Assembly: GCA_934667465.1 (NCBI GenBank)
Contig: CAKUMG010000298.1
Span: forward strand, 1-6,917
Origin: an uncultured Actinoplanes sp.
Lineage (GTDB): Bacteria; Actinomycetota; Actinomycetes; Mycobacteriales; Micromonosporaceae
Direction: 5' to 3'
DNA: 6,917 bases
A program made the translations under genes and the position numbers. Below, piece by piece: positions 1 to 6,210 of this stretch. The first letter of the stretch is position 1. The number at the start of each line of letters is the position of its first letter. The notes under the pieces were generated by a model. That model saw only the letters and a list, made by a program, of their open reading frames with translations. It was not told the origin of the DNA and ran no database searches.

Positions 1-794
1 CGCTGCCCGAGTCGTGGCTGACCTATGCGGCCCTCGACGTCGAGCTCCTCACCGACCTGCGCGACCTGCTCGCCGCGGAGCTGGAGCGGCAGGGCAAGGC
101 GGAGTGGGCCGCCGAGGAGTTCGCCGCGCTGGTGGCGAGCGCCGACCGGCCCCCGAAGACCCGGCCCGACCCGTGGCGGCGCACCTCCGGCATCCACCGG
201 GTCCGCGGCGCCCGCGCCCAGTCCCGGGTCCGCGCCCTCTGGTACGCCCGCGACGGCGTCGCCGCCCGGCGCGACTCGGCACCGGGCCGGGTCCTGCCCG
301 ACTCGGCGATCATCGCGGCCGCGGAGCTCGACCCCAAGGACGAGCGCACCCTGCTCGGCCTGCCCGGCTTCGGCGGCCGCTCGGTCCGCCGGCTGGCCCG
401 GGTCTGGCTCGACGCGCTCGACGAGGCCCGCGCGCTCGGCGACGACGAGCTGCCGGTGAACCAGCCGGTCGAGGGCCCGCCCCCGCCGCACCGCTGGGCC
501 GAGCGCGACCCGGTCGCCGCGGCCCGCCTGCAGCGCTGCCGCCAGGTCGTCATCAAGACCGCGGGCGCCCACACGCTGCCCCCGGAAAACTTGATCAGCC
601 CCGACTTCATCCGGCGGCTCGCCTGGGCCCCGCCGGAGGAGGTCACGCCGCAGACGGTCGCCGACACGCTGCGCGGCTTCGGCGCACGCAACTGGCAGGT
701 CACGCTGATCGCCGAGGGCGTCGCCGCGGTCCTGCCCGACCCGGCCGCCGCTCCACCTGCCGCCTCACCCGACGCTTCACCTGACGCTGGATGA
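1..794 (+). CDS. rnd: Ribonuclease D, 3' part (5' end outside window)
   Basis: Partial gene: the reading frame is open from base 3 and ends with TGA at 792-794, giving 263 visible residues. RNase D is a cytoplasmic 3'-5' exoribonuclease that trims tRNA and other structured RNA 3' ends. The visible part starts inside the DEDD exonuclease domain at its last motif, Y-x3-D (visible residues Y8 and D12, in YAALDVELL), the tyrosine form that defines DEDDy enzymes. An HRDC-type RNA-binding domain follows at about residues 68-147 (helical, with the GLPGFGGRSVRRL turn near 119-131), then a second helical HRDC-like domain at about 165-245. The tail is a short Pro/Ala/Asp-rich stretch (about 246-263), probably disordered. 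The first three exonuclease motifs are outside the window, so activity cannot be confirmed. Recognition is by the Y-x3-D motif plus HRDC architecture. A terminator begins 3 bases after the stop, so the gene is transcriptionally separate from fadA. Confidence 0.88.
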   Translation, partial: LPESWLTYAALDVELLTDLRDLLAAELERQGKAEWAAEEFAALVASADRPPKTRPDPWRRTSGIHRVRGARAQSRVRALWYARDGVAARRDSAPGRVLPDSAIIAAAELDPKDERTLLGLPGFGGRSVRRLARVWLDALDEARALGDDELPVNQPVEGPPPPHRWAERDPVAAARLQRCRQVVIKTAGAHTLPPENLISPDFIRRLAWAPPEEVTPQTVADTLRGFGARNWQVTLIAEGVAAVLPDPAAAPPAASPDASPDAG

Positions 795-796
795 TC

Positions 797-834
797 CGTC
801 CCGCCGCCGATCGTCGGCGGCGGGACGACCTTTT
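797..834 (+). terminator. Rho-independent terminator after rnd
   Basis: A perfect 14-bp inverted repeat (left arm 797-810, right arm 814-827, CGTCCCGCCGCCGA and its complement) closes a 3-base TCG loop and is followed by ACC and then TTTT at 831-834. It starts 3 bases after the ribonuclease D stop codon. The run of T is short, but the stem is unusually long and GC-rich. There is no T run on the other side, so it should act only on plus-strand transcripts. Confidence 0.88.
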
Positions 835-855
835 CCGGCACAGGCTGGCCGCGTT

Positions 856-872
856 GTTTACTCGCAAGTAAC
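856..872. promoter_or_regulatory. Palindromic candidate operator upstream of fadAB
   Basis: TTACT (858-862) and AGTAA (867-871) form an inverted repeat around CGCA. Centred between 864 and 865, six of the seven base pairs match. It stands out as the only AT-rich, symmetric patch in the 114-base gap between rnd and fadA, 37 bases upstream of the chosen fadA start. Part of it, TAACAT at 869-874, also resembles a -10 hexamer (4 of 6 consensus positions, including TA at the front and T at the end), though no convincing -35 box lies at the right distance. If that is the -10, a bound protein would block RNA polymerase. TetR-family repressors that sense acyl-CoA commonly bind short palindromes like this at beta-oxidation promoters; which regulator acts here is not known, and no regulator gene is in the window. 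Confidence 0.5.
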
Positions 873-895
873 ATGGGGGCGTCTGGTACTCCTGC

Positions 896-902
896 GAGGA
901 GG
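896..902 (+). promoter_or_regulatory. Ribosome binding site that fixes the fadA start
   Basis: GAGGAGG lies 6 bases upstream of GTG at 909. This near-perfect Shine-Dalgarno decides the start in favour of GTG 909 over the in-frame ATG at 873, which has no purine-rich site before it and overlaps the palindrome region. Confidence 0.85.
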
Positions 903-908
903 CTTGTT

Positions 909-2105
909 GTGCCCCGAGTAAGTCGCGAGGTCGTCTTCGTCGACGGCGTCCGCACCCCGTTCGGCAAGGCGGGCGGCATGTATGCCGAGACCCGCGCCGA
1001 CGACCTGGTGATCCGGTGCATCCGGGAGCTGATGCGCCGCAACCCGCAGCTGCCGCCCGAGAAGGTGGACGAGGTCGCCATCGCGGCCACCACCCAGACG
1101 GGGGACCAGGGCCTGACCATCGGCCGGACCGCCGCGCTGCTGGCCGGCCTGCCCAAGACCGTGCCCGGCTACGCCATCGACCGGATGTGCGCCGGCGCCA
1201 TGACCGCGGTGACCAACGTCGCCGGCGGCATCGCGATGGGCGCGTACGACGTCGCGATCGCGGGCGGCGTCGAGCACATGGGCCACCACCCGATGGGCGA
1301 GGGCGTCGACCCGAACCCGCGGATCATCGCCGAAAAGCTGGTCGACCCGTCGGCGCTGGTCATGGGTGCCACGGCCGAGAACCTGCACGACCGGCTGCCG
1401 GGGATCACCAAGGAGCGGGCGGACGCGTACGGGCTGGCGTCGCAGGAGAAGACCGCCAAGGCGTACGCGAACGGGAAGTTCCAGCCCGACCTCGTGTCCG
1501 TGGCGATCCGCAGCGCCGAGCACGGCTGGGGCCTCGCGACCGCCGACGAGGCGCCCCGCGAGACCTCGCTCGAGAAGCTCGCCACGCTCAAGACGCCGTT
1601 CCGCCCGCACGGCCGGGTCACCGCGGGCAACGCCGCCGGCCTCAACGACGGCGCCACCGCCGCGCTGCTGGCCGACGAGGAGACCGCCCGCGAGCTGGGC
1701 CTGCCCGTCGCGATGCGGCTCGTCTCGTACGGCTTCGTCGGCGTCGAGCCGGAGATCATGGGCTACGGCCCGATCCCGTCGACCGAGCGCGCGCTGCGGC
1801 TGGCCGGGCTCACCATCGGCGACATCGGCCTGTTCGAGCTGAACGAGGCGTTCGCCGTGCAGGTGCTGGCGTTCCTCGACCACTACGGCATCGCGGACGA
1901 CGACCCGCGGGTCAACCCGTGGGGCGGCGCGATCGCCATCGGTCACCCGCTCGCCTCCTCCGGCGTCCGGCTGATGACCCAGCTGGCCCGCCACTTCGCC
2001 GAGCACCCCGAGGTCCGCTACGGCCTCACCGCCATGTGCATCGGCATCGGCATGGGCGGCACCGTGATCTGGGAGAACCCGCACTTCGAAGGGGCCGACA
2101 AGTGA
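909..2105 (+). CDS. fadA: Acetyl-CoA acyltransferase (3-ketoacyl-CoA thiolase), beta-oxidation beta subunit
   Basis: A 398-residue thiolase that cleaves 3-ketoacyl-CoA with CoA to give acetyl-CoA and a shortened acyl-CoA, the last step of beta-oxidation, in the cytoplasm. Thiolase landmarks are all present: the N-terminal VDGVRTPFGK (11-20), nucleophile Cys94 in DRMCAGAMTA, the GNAAGLNDGA loop (240-249), NEAFA (312-316), His346 in GHPLASSG and the acid/base Cys377 in AMCIGIGMGG. Length is normal for the family (about 390-405). The DRMCAGAMTA and HPLASSG spellings differ from E. coli FadA and agree, as far as I recall, with the actinobacterial FadA of the mycobacterial trifunctional complex. 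The start is GTG 909, preceded by GAGGAGG at 896-902. The stop overlaps the GTG start of fadB by 4 bases, so the two are translationally coupled and probably made in equal amounts for one complex. Biosynthetic acetoacetyl-CoA thiolase is an alternative reading, but the fadB partner makes degradation much more likely. Confidence 0.93.
   Translation: MPRVSREVVFVDGVRTPFGKAGGMYAETRADDLVIRCIRELMRRNPQLPPEKVDEVAIAATTQTGDQGLTIGRTAALLAGLPKTVPGYAIDRMCAGAMTAVTNVAGGIAMGAYDVAIAGGVEHMGHHPMGEGVDPNPRIIAEKLVDPSALVMGATAENLHDRLPGITKERADAYGLASQEKTAKAYANGKFQPDLVSVAIRSAEHGWGLATADEAPRETSLEKLATLKTPFRPHGRVTAGNAAGLNDGATAALLADEETARELGLPVAMRLVSYGFVGVEPEIMGYGPIPSTERALRLAGLTIGDIGLFELNEAFAVQVLAFLDHYGIADDDPRVNPWGGAIAIGHPLASSGVRLMTQLARHFAEHPEVRYGLTAMCIGIGMGGTVIWENPHFEGADK
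2088..2094 (+). promoter_or_regulatory. fadB ribosome binding site inside the fadA end
   Basis: GAAGGGG within the last codons of fadA sits 7 bases before the GTG at 2102. It supports the GTGA-overlapping start for fadB rather than any start upstream in the same open frame, which runs back far into fadA. Confidence 0.7.
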
Positions 2106-4171
2106 GCACGCTTCCCGATTACCCCGACGAGGTCGTCACCAAGGCGCTCGTCCGTCTGGTCAAGGTGCCCGGCCTGGACAAGCCCGCCGCGCTGATCACC
2201 CTCGACAACGGCTTCGACCACAAGAAGCCGAACAGCTTCGGCCCGGCCGGGCTGGCATCGCTGGACGCGGCGATCACCGAGGCGACCGCGGCTTCACCGG
2301 CGTTCATCGCGCTCACCGGCAAGCCGTACATCTTCTGCGTCGGCGCCGACATCACCGGCATGCCGTTCATCCGTGAGCGCGAGCAGGCCGTCGCGCTCGG
2401 CGAGCTGGGCCACAAGGTCTTCGCGCGCCTGAGGAACAGCGAGATCCCGACCTTCGCGTTCATCAACGGCGTGGCGCTCGGCGGCGGCTTCGAGGTCTCG
2501 CTGCACTGCCACTACCGCACGGTCTCCGGCGGCGCGGGCGCGCTCGGCCTGCCCGAGGTCGCGATCGGTCTGATCCCGGGCTGGGGCGGCAGCCAGCTGC
2601 TCCCCCACCTGATCGGCATCCCCGGCGCCGCCCAGATCATCCTGCAGAACCCGCTGACCCAGAAGACGCTCAAGCCGAAGCAGGCCGCCGAGTTGGGCGT
2701 GGCCGACGCGATCTTCGAGCCGGCCGACTTCCTCGAGCGCTCGCTCGAGTGGGCGGCCGGGGTGGTCACCGGCGCTGTCACGGTCGAGCGGCCCGAGGTC
2801 GACAAGGACATGTGGGACGGCGTGCTGTTCTTCGCCAAGCAGCAGCTCGACGAGAAGCTGCACGGCGCGGTCCCGTCGGCCAACAAGGCGCTCGAGCTGC
2901 TCGCGCTCGCCAAGGACGCGACGTTCGAGGACGGTACGGCGGCCGAGACGCAGGCCCTCGCCGACCTCATCATGGGCGACGAGTCGCGGGCCAGCCTGTA
3001 CGCGTTCGACCTGGTCCAGCGTCGCGCGAAGCGCCCGGTGGGCGTACCGGACAAGTCCCTCGCCCGGAAGGTCACCAAGGTCGGCATCGTGGGCGCCGGC
3101 CTGATGGCCTCCCAGCTCGCGCTGCTCTTCGCGCGGCGGCTGCAGGTGCCGGTCGTGCTGACCGACCTCGACCAGAGCCGGGTCGACAAGGGCGTCGGCT
3201 ATGTACACGAGCAGATCGACAAGCTCGTGTCCAAGCGCCGGCTCGACGAGGGTACGGCCGCCAAGCTGCGCGGCCTGGTCAGCGGCTCGGTCGACAAGGC
3301 CGCGTTCGCCGACGCCGACTTCGTGATCGAGGCGGTCTTCGAGAACCTCGACCTCAAGAAGCAGATCTGGGCCGAGGTCGAGAAGATCGTCGGGCCGGAG
3401 ACGGTGCTCGCCACCAACACGTCCTCGCTGTCGGTGACCGAGATGGCCGCCGACCTCGAGCACCCCGAGCGGGTCGTCGGCTTCCACTTCTTCAACCCGG
3501 TCGCCGTGCTCCCGCTGCTGGAGATCGTCAAGGGCGGGCGCACCGACGACGCGACCCTGGCCACGGCGTTCGCCGTCGGCAAGGAGCTGCGCAAGTCCAG
3601 CGTGCTGGTCAAGGACGCCCCGGCGTTCGTGGTCAACCGGCTGCTGACCCGCTTCACCAGCGAGGTCTTCGCCGCGATCGACACCGGCACACCGCTCGAC
3701 GTCGTGGACACCGCGCTCGACCCGCTCGGCCTGCCGATGCGCCCGATCGCCCTGCTCCAGCTGGTCGGCCCGGCCGTGGCGCACCACGTCGGCGAGACGC
3801 TGCACACGGCGTACCCCTCGCGCTTCGCCCTCTCGCCGAACCTGGCGAAGATCGTCGAGGCCGGGCTGCCGCTGATGGTCGACGACGAGATCAACCCCGA
3901 GGTGGTTGCGCTGATCGAGGGCGGGTCCGCCCCGCTGACCGGTGACCAGGTGCGGGAGAAGGCGCTCGCCGCGCTCGCCGAGGAGATCCGGATCATGCTG
4001 GACGAGGGCGTGGTGGCCGAGGTGCAGGACATCGACCTGTGCATGGTCCTCGGCGCCGGCTGGCCGCTGCACCTGGGCGGTGTCAGCCCCTACCTGGACC
4101 GCAGCGGCACGTCGGAGCGCGTGACCGGCAAGCGCTTCCTGCCGCGGGGAGTCGCCAGCCTTCCCGCCTGA
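2102..4171 (+). CDS. fadB: Enoyl-CoA hydratase / 3-hydroxyacyl-CoA dehydrogenase, beta-oxidation alpha subunit
   Basis: A 689-residue bifunctional protein that hydrates 2-enoyl-CoA and oxidises the resulting L-3-hydroxyacyl-CoA with NAD+, feeding FadA. The N-terminal hydratase domain (about 15-210) has the oxyanion-hole segment FCVGADI (78-84) and both catalytic glutamates: Glu131 in NGVALGGGFE and Glu152 in LPEVAIG. A helical linker follows (about 230-320, ending FDLVQRRAKR). The dehydrogenase Rossmann domain (about 324-502) has VGIVGAGLMASQ (327-338), NTSSLSV (439-445), catalytic His462 in FHFFNPV and Glu474 in LLEIVKG. C-terminal helical domains follow, with AFVVNRLL (508-515) and DIDLCMVLGAGWPLHLGG (643-660). 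The third glycine of the usual GxGxxG is alanine (Ala336). The protein is slightly shorter than E. coli FadB (729). The GTG start overlaps the fadA stop (GTGA). The order fadA-fadB, the reverse of the E. coli fadBA order, matches the mycobacterial pair that forms an alpha2beta2 trifunctional enzyme. Confidence 0.94.
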   Translation: MSTLPDYPDEVVTKALVRLVKVPGLDKPAALITLDNGFDHKKPNSFGPAGLASLDAAITEATAASPAFIALTGKPYIFCVGADITGMPFIREREQAVALGELGHKVFARLRNSEIPTFAFINGVALGGGFEVSLHCHYRTVSGGAGALGLPEVAIGLIPGWGGSQLLPHLIGIPGAAQIILQNPLTQKTLKPKQAAELGVADAIFEPADFLERSLEWAAGVVTGAVTVERPEVDKDMWDGVLFFAKQQLDEKLHGAVPSANKALELLALAKDATFEDGTAAETQALADLIMGDESRASLYAFDLVQRRAKRPVGVPDKSLARKVTKVGIVGAGLMASQLALLFARRLQVPVVLTDLDQSRVDKGVGYVHEQIDKLVSKRRLDEGTAAKLRGLVSGSVDKAAFADADFVIEAVFENLDLKKQIWAEVEKIVGPETVLATNTSSLSVTEMAADLEHPERVVGFHFFNPVAVLPLLEIVKGGRTDDATLATAFAVGKELRKSSVLVKDAPAFVVNRLLTRFTSEVFAAIDTGTPLDVVDTALDPLGLPMRPIALLQLVGPAVAHHVGETLHTAYPSRFALSPNLAKIVEAGLPLMVDDEINPEVVALIEGGSAPLTGDQVREKALAALAEEIRIMLDEGVVAEVQDIDLCMVLGAGWPLHLGGVSPYLDRSGTSERVTGKRFLPRGVASLPA

Positions 4172-4179
4172 CCCTCATC

Positions 4180-4217
4180 GGAAGCCCCCGTGTCCCGCGA
4201 CACGGGGGCTTTCTTCT
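4180..4217 (+). terminator. Rho-independent terminator after fadB
   Basis: A perfect 13-bp stem (AAGCCCCCGTGTC at 4182-4194, complement at 4199-4211) closes a CCGC loop and runs into TTTCTTCT. It begins about 10 bases after the fadB stop and ends the fadAB transcript. The outermost bases (4180-4181 with 4212-4213) can extend the stem by one G-U and one G-C pair. Confidence 0.9.
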
Positions 4218-4242
4218 CATCTCGGTGGCGCTCGTCCCGATC

Positions 4243-4248
4243 AGGAAG
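4243..4248 (+). promoter_or_regulatory. Closely spaced ribosome binding site of the anchored protein
   Basis: AGGAAG ends only 2 bases before GTG 4251 (4 bases if AGGA is taken as the core), tighter than the usual 5-9. No better start exists: there is no in-frame start codon in the preceding bases, and the next GTG (4326) lies inside the membrane segment without a purine-rich site. The start is therefore accepted with moderate confidence. Confidence 0.5.
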
Positions 4249-4250
4249 CC

Positions 4251-4985
4251 GTGACGCCGCCCCCTGCCCGGCCGTCCCATCACCGGGGCCGCCGCCGGGC
4301 CCTTCCCCGCCCGCCCCGCACCTATGTGATCGTGCTGGCCGCGATCCTCGTGCTGGGGCTGGGTGCGGGGGCTGCGCTTCTGCTCGTACGCGGCAGCACC
4401 TCCACACCCTCGCCAGCCCCCGCCCCTTCGGCGTCCGCCTCCGCCGATGCCGCCGCCGCGGGTTCTGCCGCCACCGGTGCGAACAAACCGGCCAAAACCG
4501 GCGCCGAGACCACCGGCAAGCCGACCAAGACCGGCATCACCGTCCGGCTGCCCGACCAGCTCGGCGGCCGCGCCCAGCTCACCGACCCGGACTACGTCGG
4601 CGTCGCGGCGGGCCTCGACATCACGCTCCAGGGCGTCCCCGCCGACGCGGGCACGGTCGGCGGCATCTACGGCTCCCCCGCCAAGGGCGACATCGTCCTC
4701 GTCGCGGCCGCCTCCGCCGACCTGGCCGACCCGGCCGGCACCCTCAACACCGCCTTCATCGACGCGGCCGTCGGCGGCCTCCCCCTCACCGGCGTCACCA
4801 CCGTCGCGGCGGGCCCGCTGGGCGGCGCGGCCAAGTGCGGCAAGGCCGAAGCCGGCGGCGCCAACCTGGTCATGTGCGGCTGGGCGGACGCGAGCAGCAC
4901 CGGCCGCATCATCTGGTACTTCACCTCGGTCGCCACCGCCCAGGCCGAGTTCGCCGAGCTCCGCGCCGAGATCGAGCAGGCCTGA
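4251..4985 (+). CDS. Uncharacterised membrane-anchored protein with Pro/Ala/Ser/Thr-rich linker and extracytoplasmic domain
   Basis: A 244-residue protein of unknown function. A basic cytoplasmic N-terminus (HHRGRRR at 10-16, further Arg at 20 and 23) precedes one hydrophobic helix (about 24-47, TYVIVLAAILVLGLG onward), which by the positive-inside rule puts the rest outside the cell. There is no lipobox cysteine, so it is a membrane-anchored protein and not a lipoprotein. Residues about 49-93 form a low-complexity linker rich in Ser, Thr, Pro, Ala and Lys, suited to crossing the cell wall layer. A folded domain (about 94-244) follows, with the segment GIYGSPAKGDIVLVA (138-152) and just two cysteines, Cys196 in AAKCGK and Cys209 in VMCGWAD, placed to form a disulfide. 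The pattern PLGG-AKCG...CGWAD resembles a family of actinobacterial exported proteins of unknown function that I know only from general familiarity. It lies alone between the fadB terminator and a convergent two-component operon; the link to either is unknown. Confidence 0.85.
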   Translation: MTPPPARPSHHRGRRRALPRPPRTYVIVLAAILVLGLGAGAALLLVRGSTSTPSPAPAPSASASADAAAAGSAATGANKPAKTGAETTGKPTKTGITVRLPDQLGGRAQLTDPDYVGVAAGLDITLQGVPADAGTVGGIYGSPAKGDIVLVAAASADLADPAGTLNTAFIDAAVGGLPLTGVTTVAAGPLGGAAKCGKAEAGGANLVMCGWADASSTGRIIWYFTSVATAQAEFAELRAEIEQA

Positions 4986-4998
4986 CGGCTCAGGCCGG
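4977..4998. repeat. Inverted repeat spanning the stop codons of two convergent genes
   Basis: GGCCTGA (4979-4985) and TCAGGCC (4990-4996) are perfect complements around CGGC. The TGA stop of the plus-strand gene is in the left arm and the TGA stop of the minus-strand kinase is in the right arm. The same 7-bp hairpin can form in either transcript. No T run follows on either strand, so it would be at best a weak bidirectional terminator or a 3'-end stabiliser. Confidence 0.6.
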
Positions 4999-6210
4999 GA
5001 TGGTCTTGATCCGGGGGACGGTGGCGGTGCCGGCCGCGACCGGGGTGGTGTCGGCGCCCGGGAGGCTGACCGTGACCTCGAGGCCGCCGCCCTCCTGGGC
5101 GACCGCCGACACCGTGCCGCCGTGCGCGTCGCAGACCGCCCGGACGATGGACAGGCCGAGGCCCGAGCCGCGCGAGCCGGTGCGTTCCCAGCCGCCCCGG
5201 CGGAACGGCTCGAAGAGGCCCGGGACGTCGCCCGGCTCCACCTCGTAGCCGGTGTTGCCGACCACGAGGCGCGCCTGGCCGTTGACGGTCTCCGTGCGCA
5301 GCCAGAGGCGGCCCATCAGGTGGTTGTAGCGGATGGCGTTCTCGATGAGGTTGCCGGCGAGCCGGTCGAGCAGGCTCGGGTCGCCGACCACGCCGGCCGG
5401 CTGGAGGTCGGTGGTCACCTCGAGCTTGAGCCGCTCGGCCTCGCGCTTCACGGCGGAGAAGGCGTTGTAGACGCTGGTGGAGAGGTCGGCCGGGACCTTG
5501 CGGGCCAGCCGGCGGCCGGACTGGGCCTCGCTGCGGGCCAGCACGAGCAGCGCGTCCACGAGGCCGTTGGCGCGCTCGGAGGCGTTGCGGACGACCTTGG
5601 CCATGCGACGATATTCGGCCAGGTCGGCCTCGTCGTCGCTGAGGGTCACGTCGATCTCGGTGCGCATCACGGCCAGGGGGGTACGCAGCTCGTGCGACGC
5701 GTTGGCGACGAAACGCTTCTGCGACTCGAAGGCACCCGCGAGCCGGTCCAGCATGGCGTCGAACGTGCGGGCCAGCTCGGCGACCTCGTCGTCGGCCCCG
5801 GCGTAGCGGATGCGCTCGTCCAGGGTCTCCTCGCCGAGCCGGCGGGCGGTGGCGGTGACGTGGTGCAGCGGGCGCAGGGCACGGCCGGCCACGGCGTAGG
5901 CGCCGGCGATGCCGATGATGCCGATGGCGAAGAGCGCGACCAGGCCCTTGACCAGCAGTTCCTGGGAGGCGCTGGCGACGAGCTGGGTCTGCCAGTCGCG
6001 GGCGTCGAGGACCTCGCCGTCGGCGAGCACGACCTGGGTGCCGGGGCGCAGCTCCTCGCCGGGGTGCAGGGCGTCGCCCACCAGCAGCCACGCGAGCAGC
6101 ACGAGGATCGCCCCGGCGCCCACGAGCAGGATGCCGTTGAGCAGCGTCAGCCGCAGCCGCAGGGTGGGGCGCAGCTTCAACCGCTCGACCTTCGACGCGT
6201 ACACAGTCAT
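4990..6210 (-). CDS. HAMP-domain sensor histidine kinase of a two-component system
   Basis: A 406-residue membrane sensor kinase. It has a basic N-terminus, TM1 at about 22-46, a short extracytoplasmic loop (about 47-85, acidic, no cysteine), TM2 at about 86-108, and a HAMP linker (about 109-160, with Pro114). The dimerisation/phosphoacceptor helix carries His173 in SHELRTPL (172-179). The ATP-binding domain has the N box NLIENAIRYN (287-296), a G1 region VVGNTGYEV (316-324), the F box LFEPFRR (332-338) and the G2 box RGSGLGLSIV (347-356). At G1 the usual Asp is Asn319, a variant I associate with a subgroup of actinobacterial kinases related to CutS. The loop of about 40 residues is too small for a known sensor fold, so the signal may be sensed at or in the membrane. 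The start ATG 6210 overlaps the regulator stop (ATGA) and has GGAGA (6222-6218) 7 bases upstream, indicating translational coupling. A CutS-like assignment is a guess, so no symbol is given. Confidence 0.93.
   Translation of the reverse strand: MTVYASKVERLKLRPTLRLRLTLLNGILLVGAGAILVLLAWLLVGDALHPGEELRPGTQVVLADGEVLDARDWQTQLVASASQELLVKGLVALFAIGIIGIAGAYAVAGRALRPLHHVTATARRLGEETLDERIRYAGADDEVAELARTFDAMLDRLAGAFESQKRFVANASHELRTPLAVMRTEIDVTLSDDEADLAEYRRMAKVVRNASERANGLVDALLVLARSEAQSGRRLARKVPADLSTSVYNAFSAVKREAERLKLEVTTDLQPAGVVGDPSLLDRLAGNLIENAIRYNHLMGRLWLRTETVNGQARLVVGNTGYEVEPGDVPGLFEPFRRGGWERTGSRGSGLGLSIVRAVCDAHGGTVSAVAQEGGGLEVTVSLPGADTTPVAAGTATVPRIKTIPA

Noticed and set aside
873..908. Upstream ATG 873 as the fadA start
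   Set aside because: It lacks a Shine-Dalgarno, overlaps the palindrome/-10 region, and would add 12 residues with no counterpart in thiolases; GTG 909 has GAGGAGG at ideal spacing.
23..1156. 377-codon minus-strand frame over rnd and the fadA start
   Set aside because: It is antisense to rnd and fadA and crosses the rnd terminator and fadA promoter region; its product is low complexity.
858..2084. 408-codon minus-strand frame opposite fadA
   Set aside because: It mirrors fadA codons in antisense, with no motif and no ribosome binding site.
1016..2101. N-terminal extension of the fadB frame back into fadA
   Set aside because: The open frame upstream of 2102 gives an Arg/Gly/Pro-rich shadow of fadA; the real start is the GTG at 2102 with a ribosome site at 2088-2094.
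2294..4072. 592-codon open frame on the minus strand opposite fadB
   Set aside because: It lies wholly antisense to a gene with full catalytic motifs, its product is Arg/Gly/Asp/Val/Leu-rich with no domain, and long antisense open frames are expected at this GC content.
4300..4470. Lipoprotein signal peptide in the 244-residue protein
   Set aside because: There is no cysteine after the hydrophobic helix and no clear signal peptidase site before the linker, so a retained anchor fits better.
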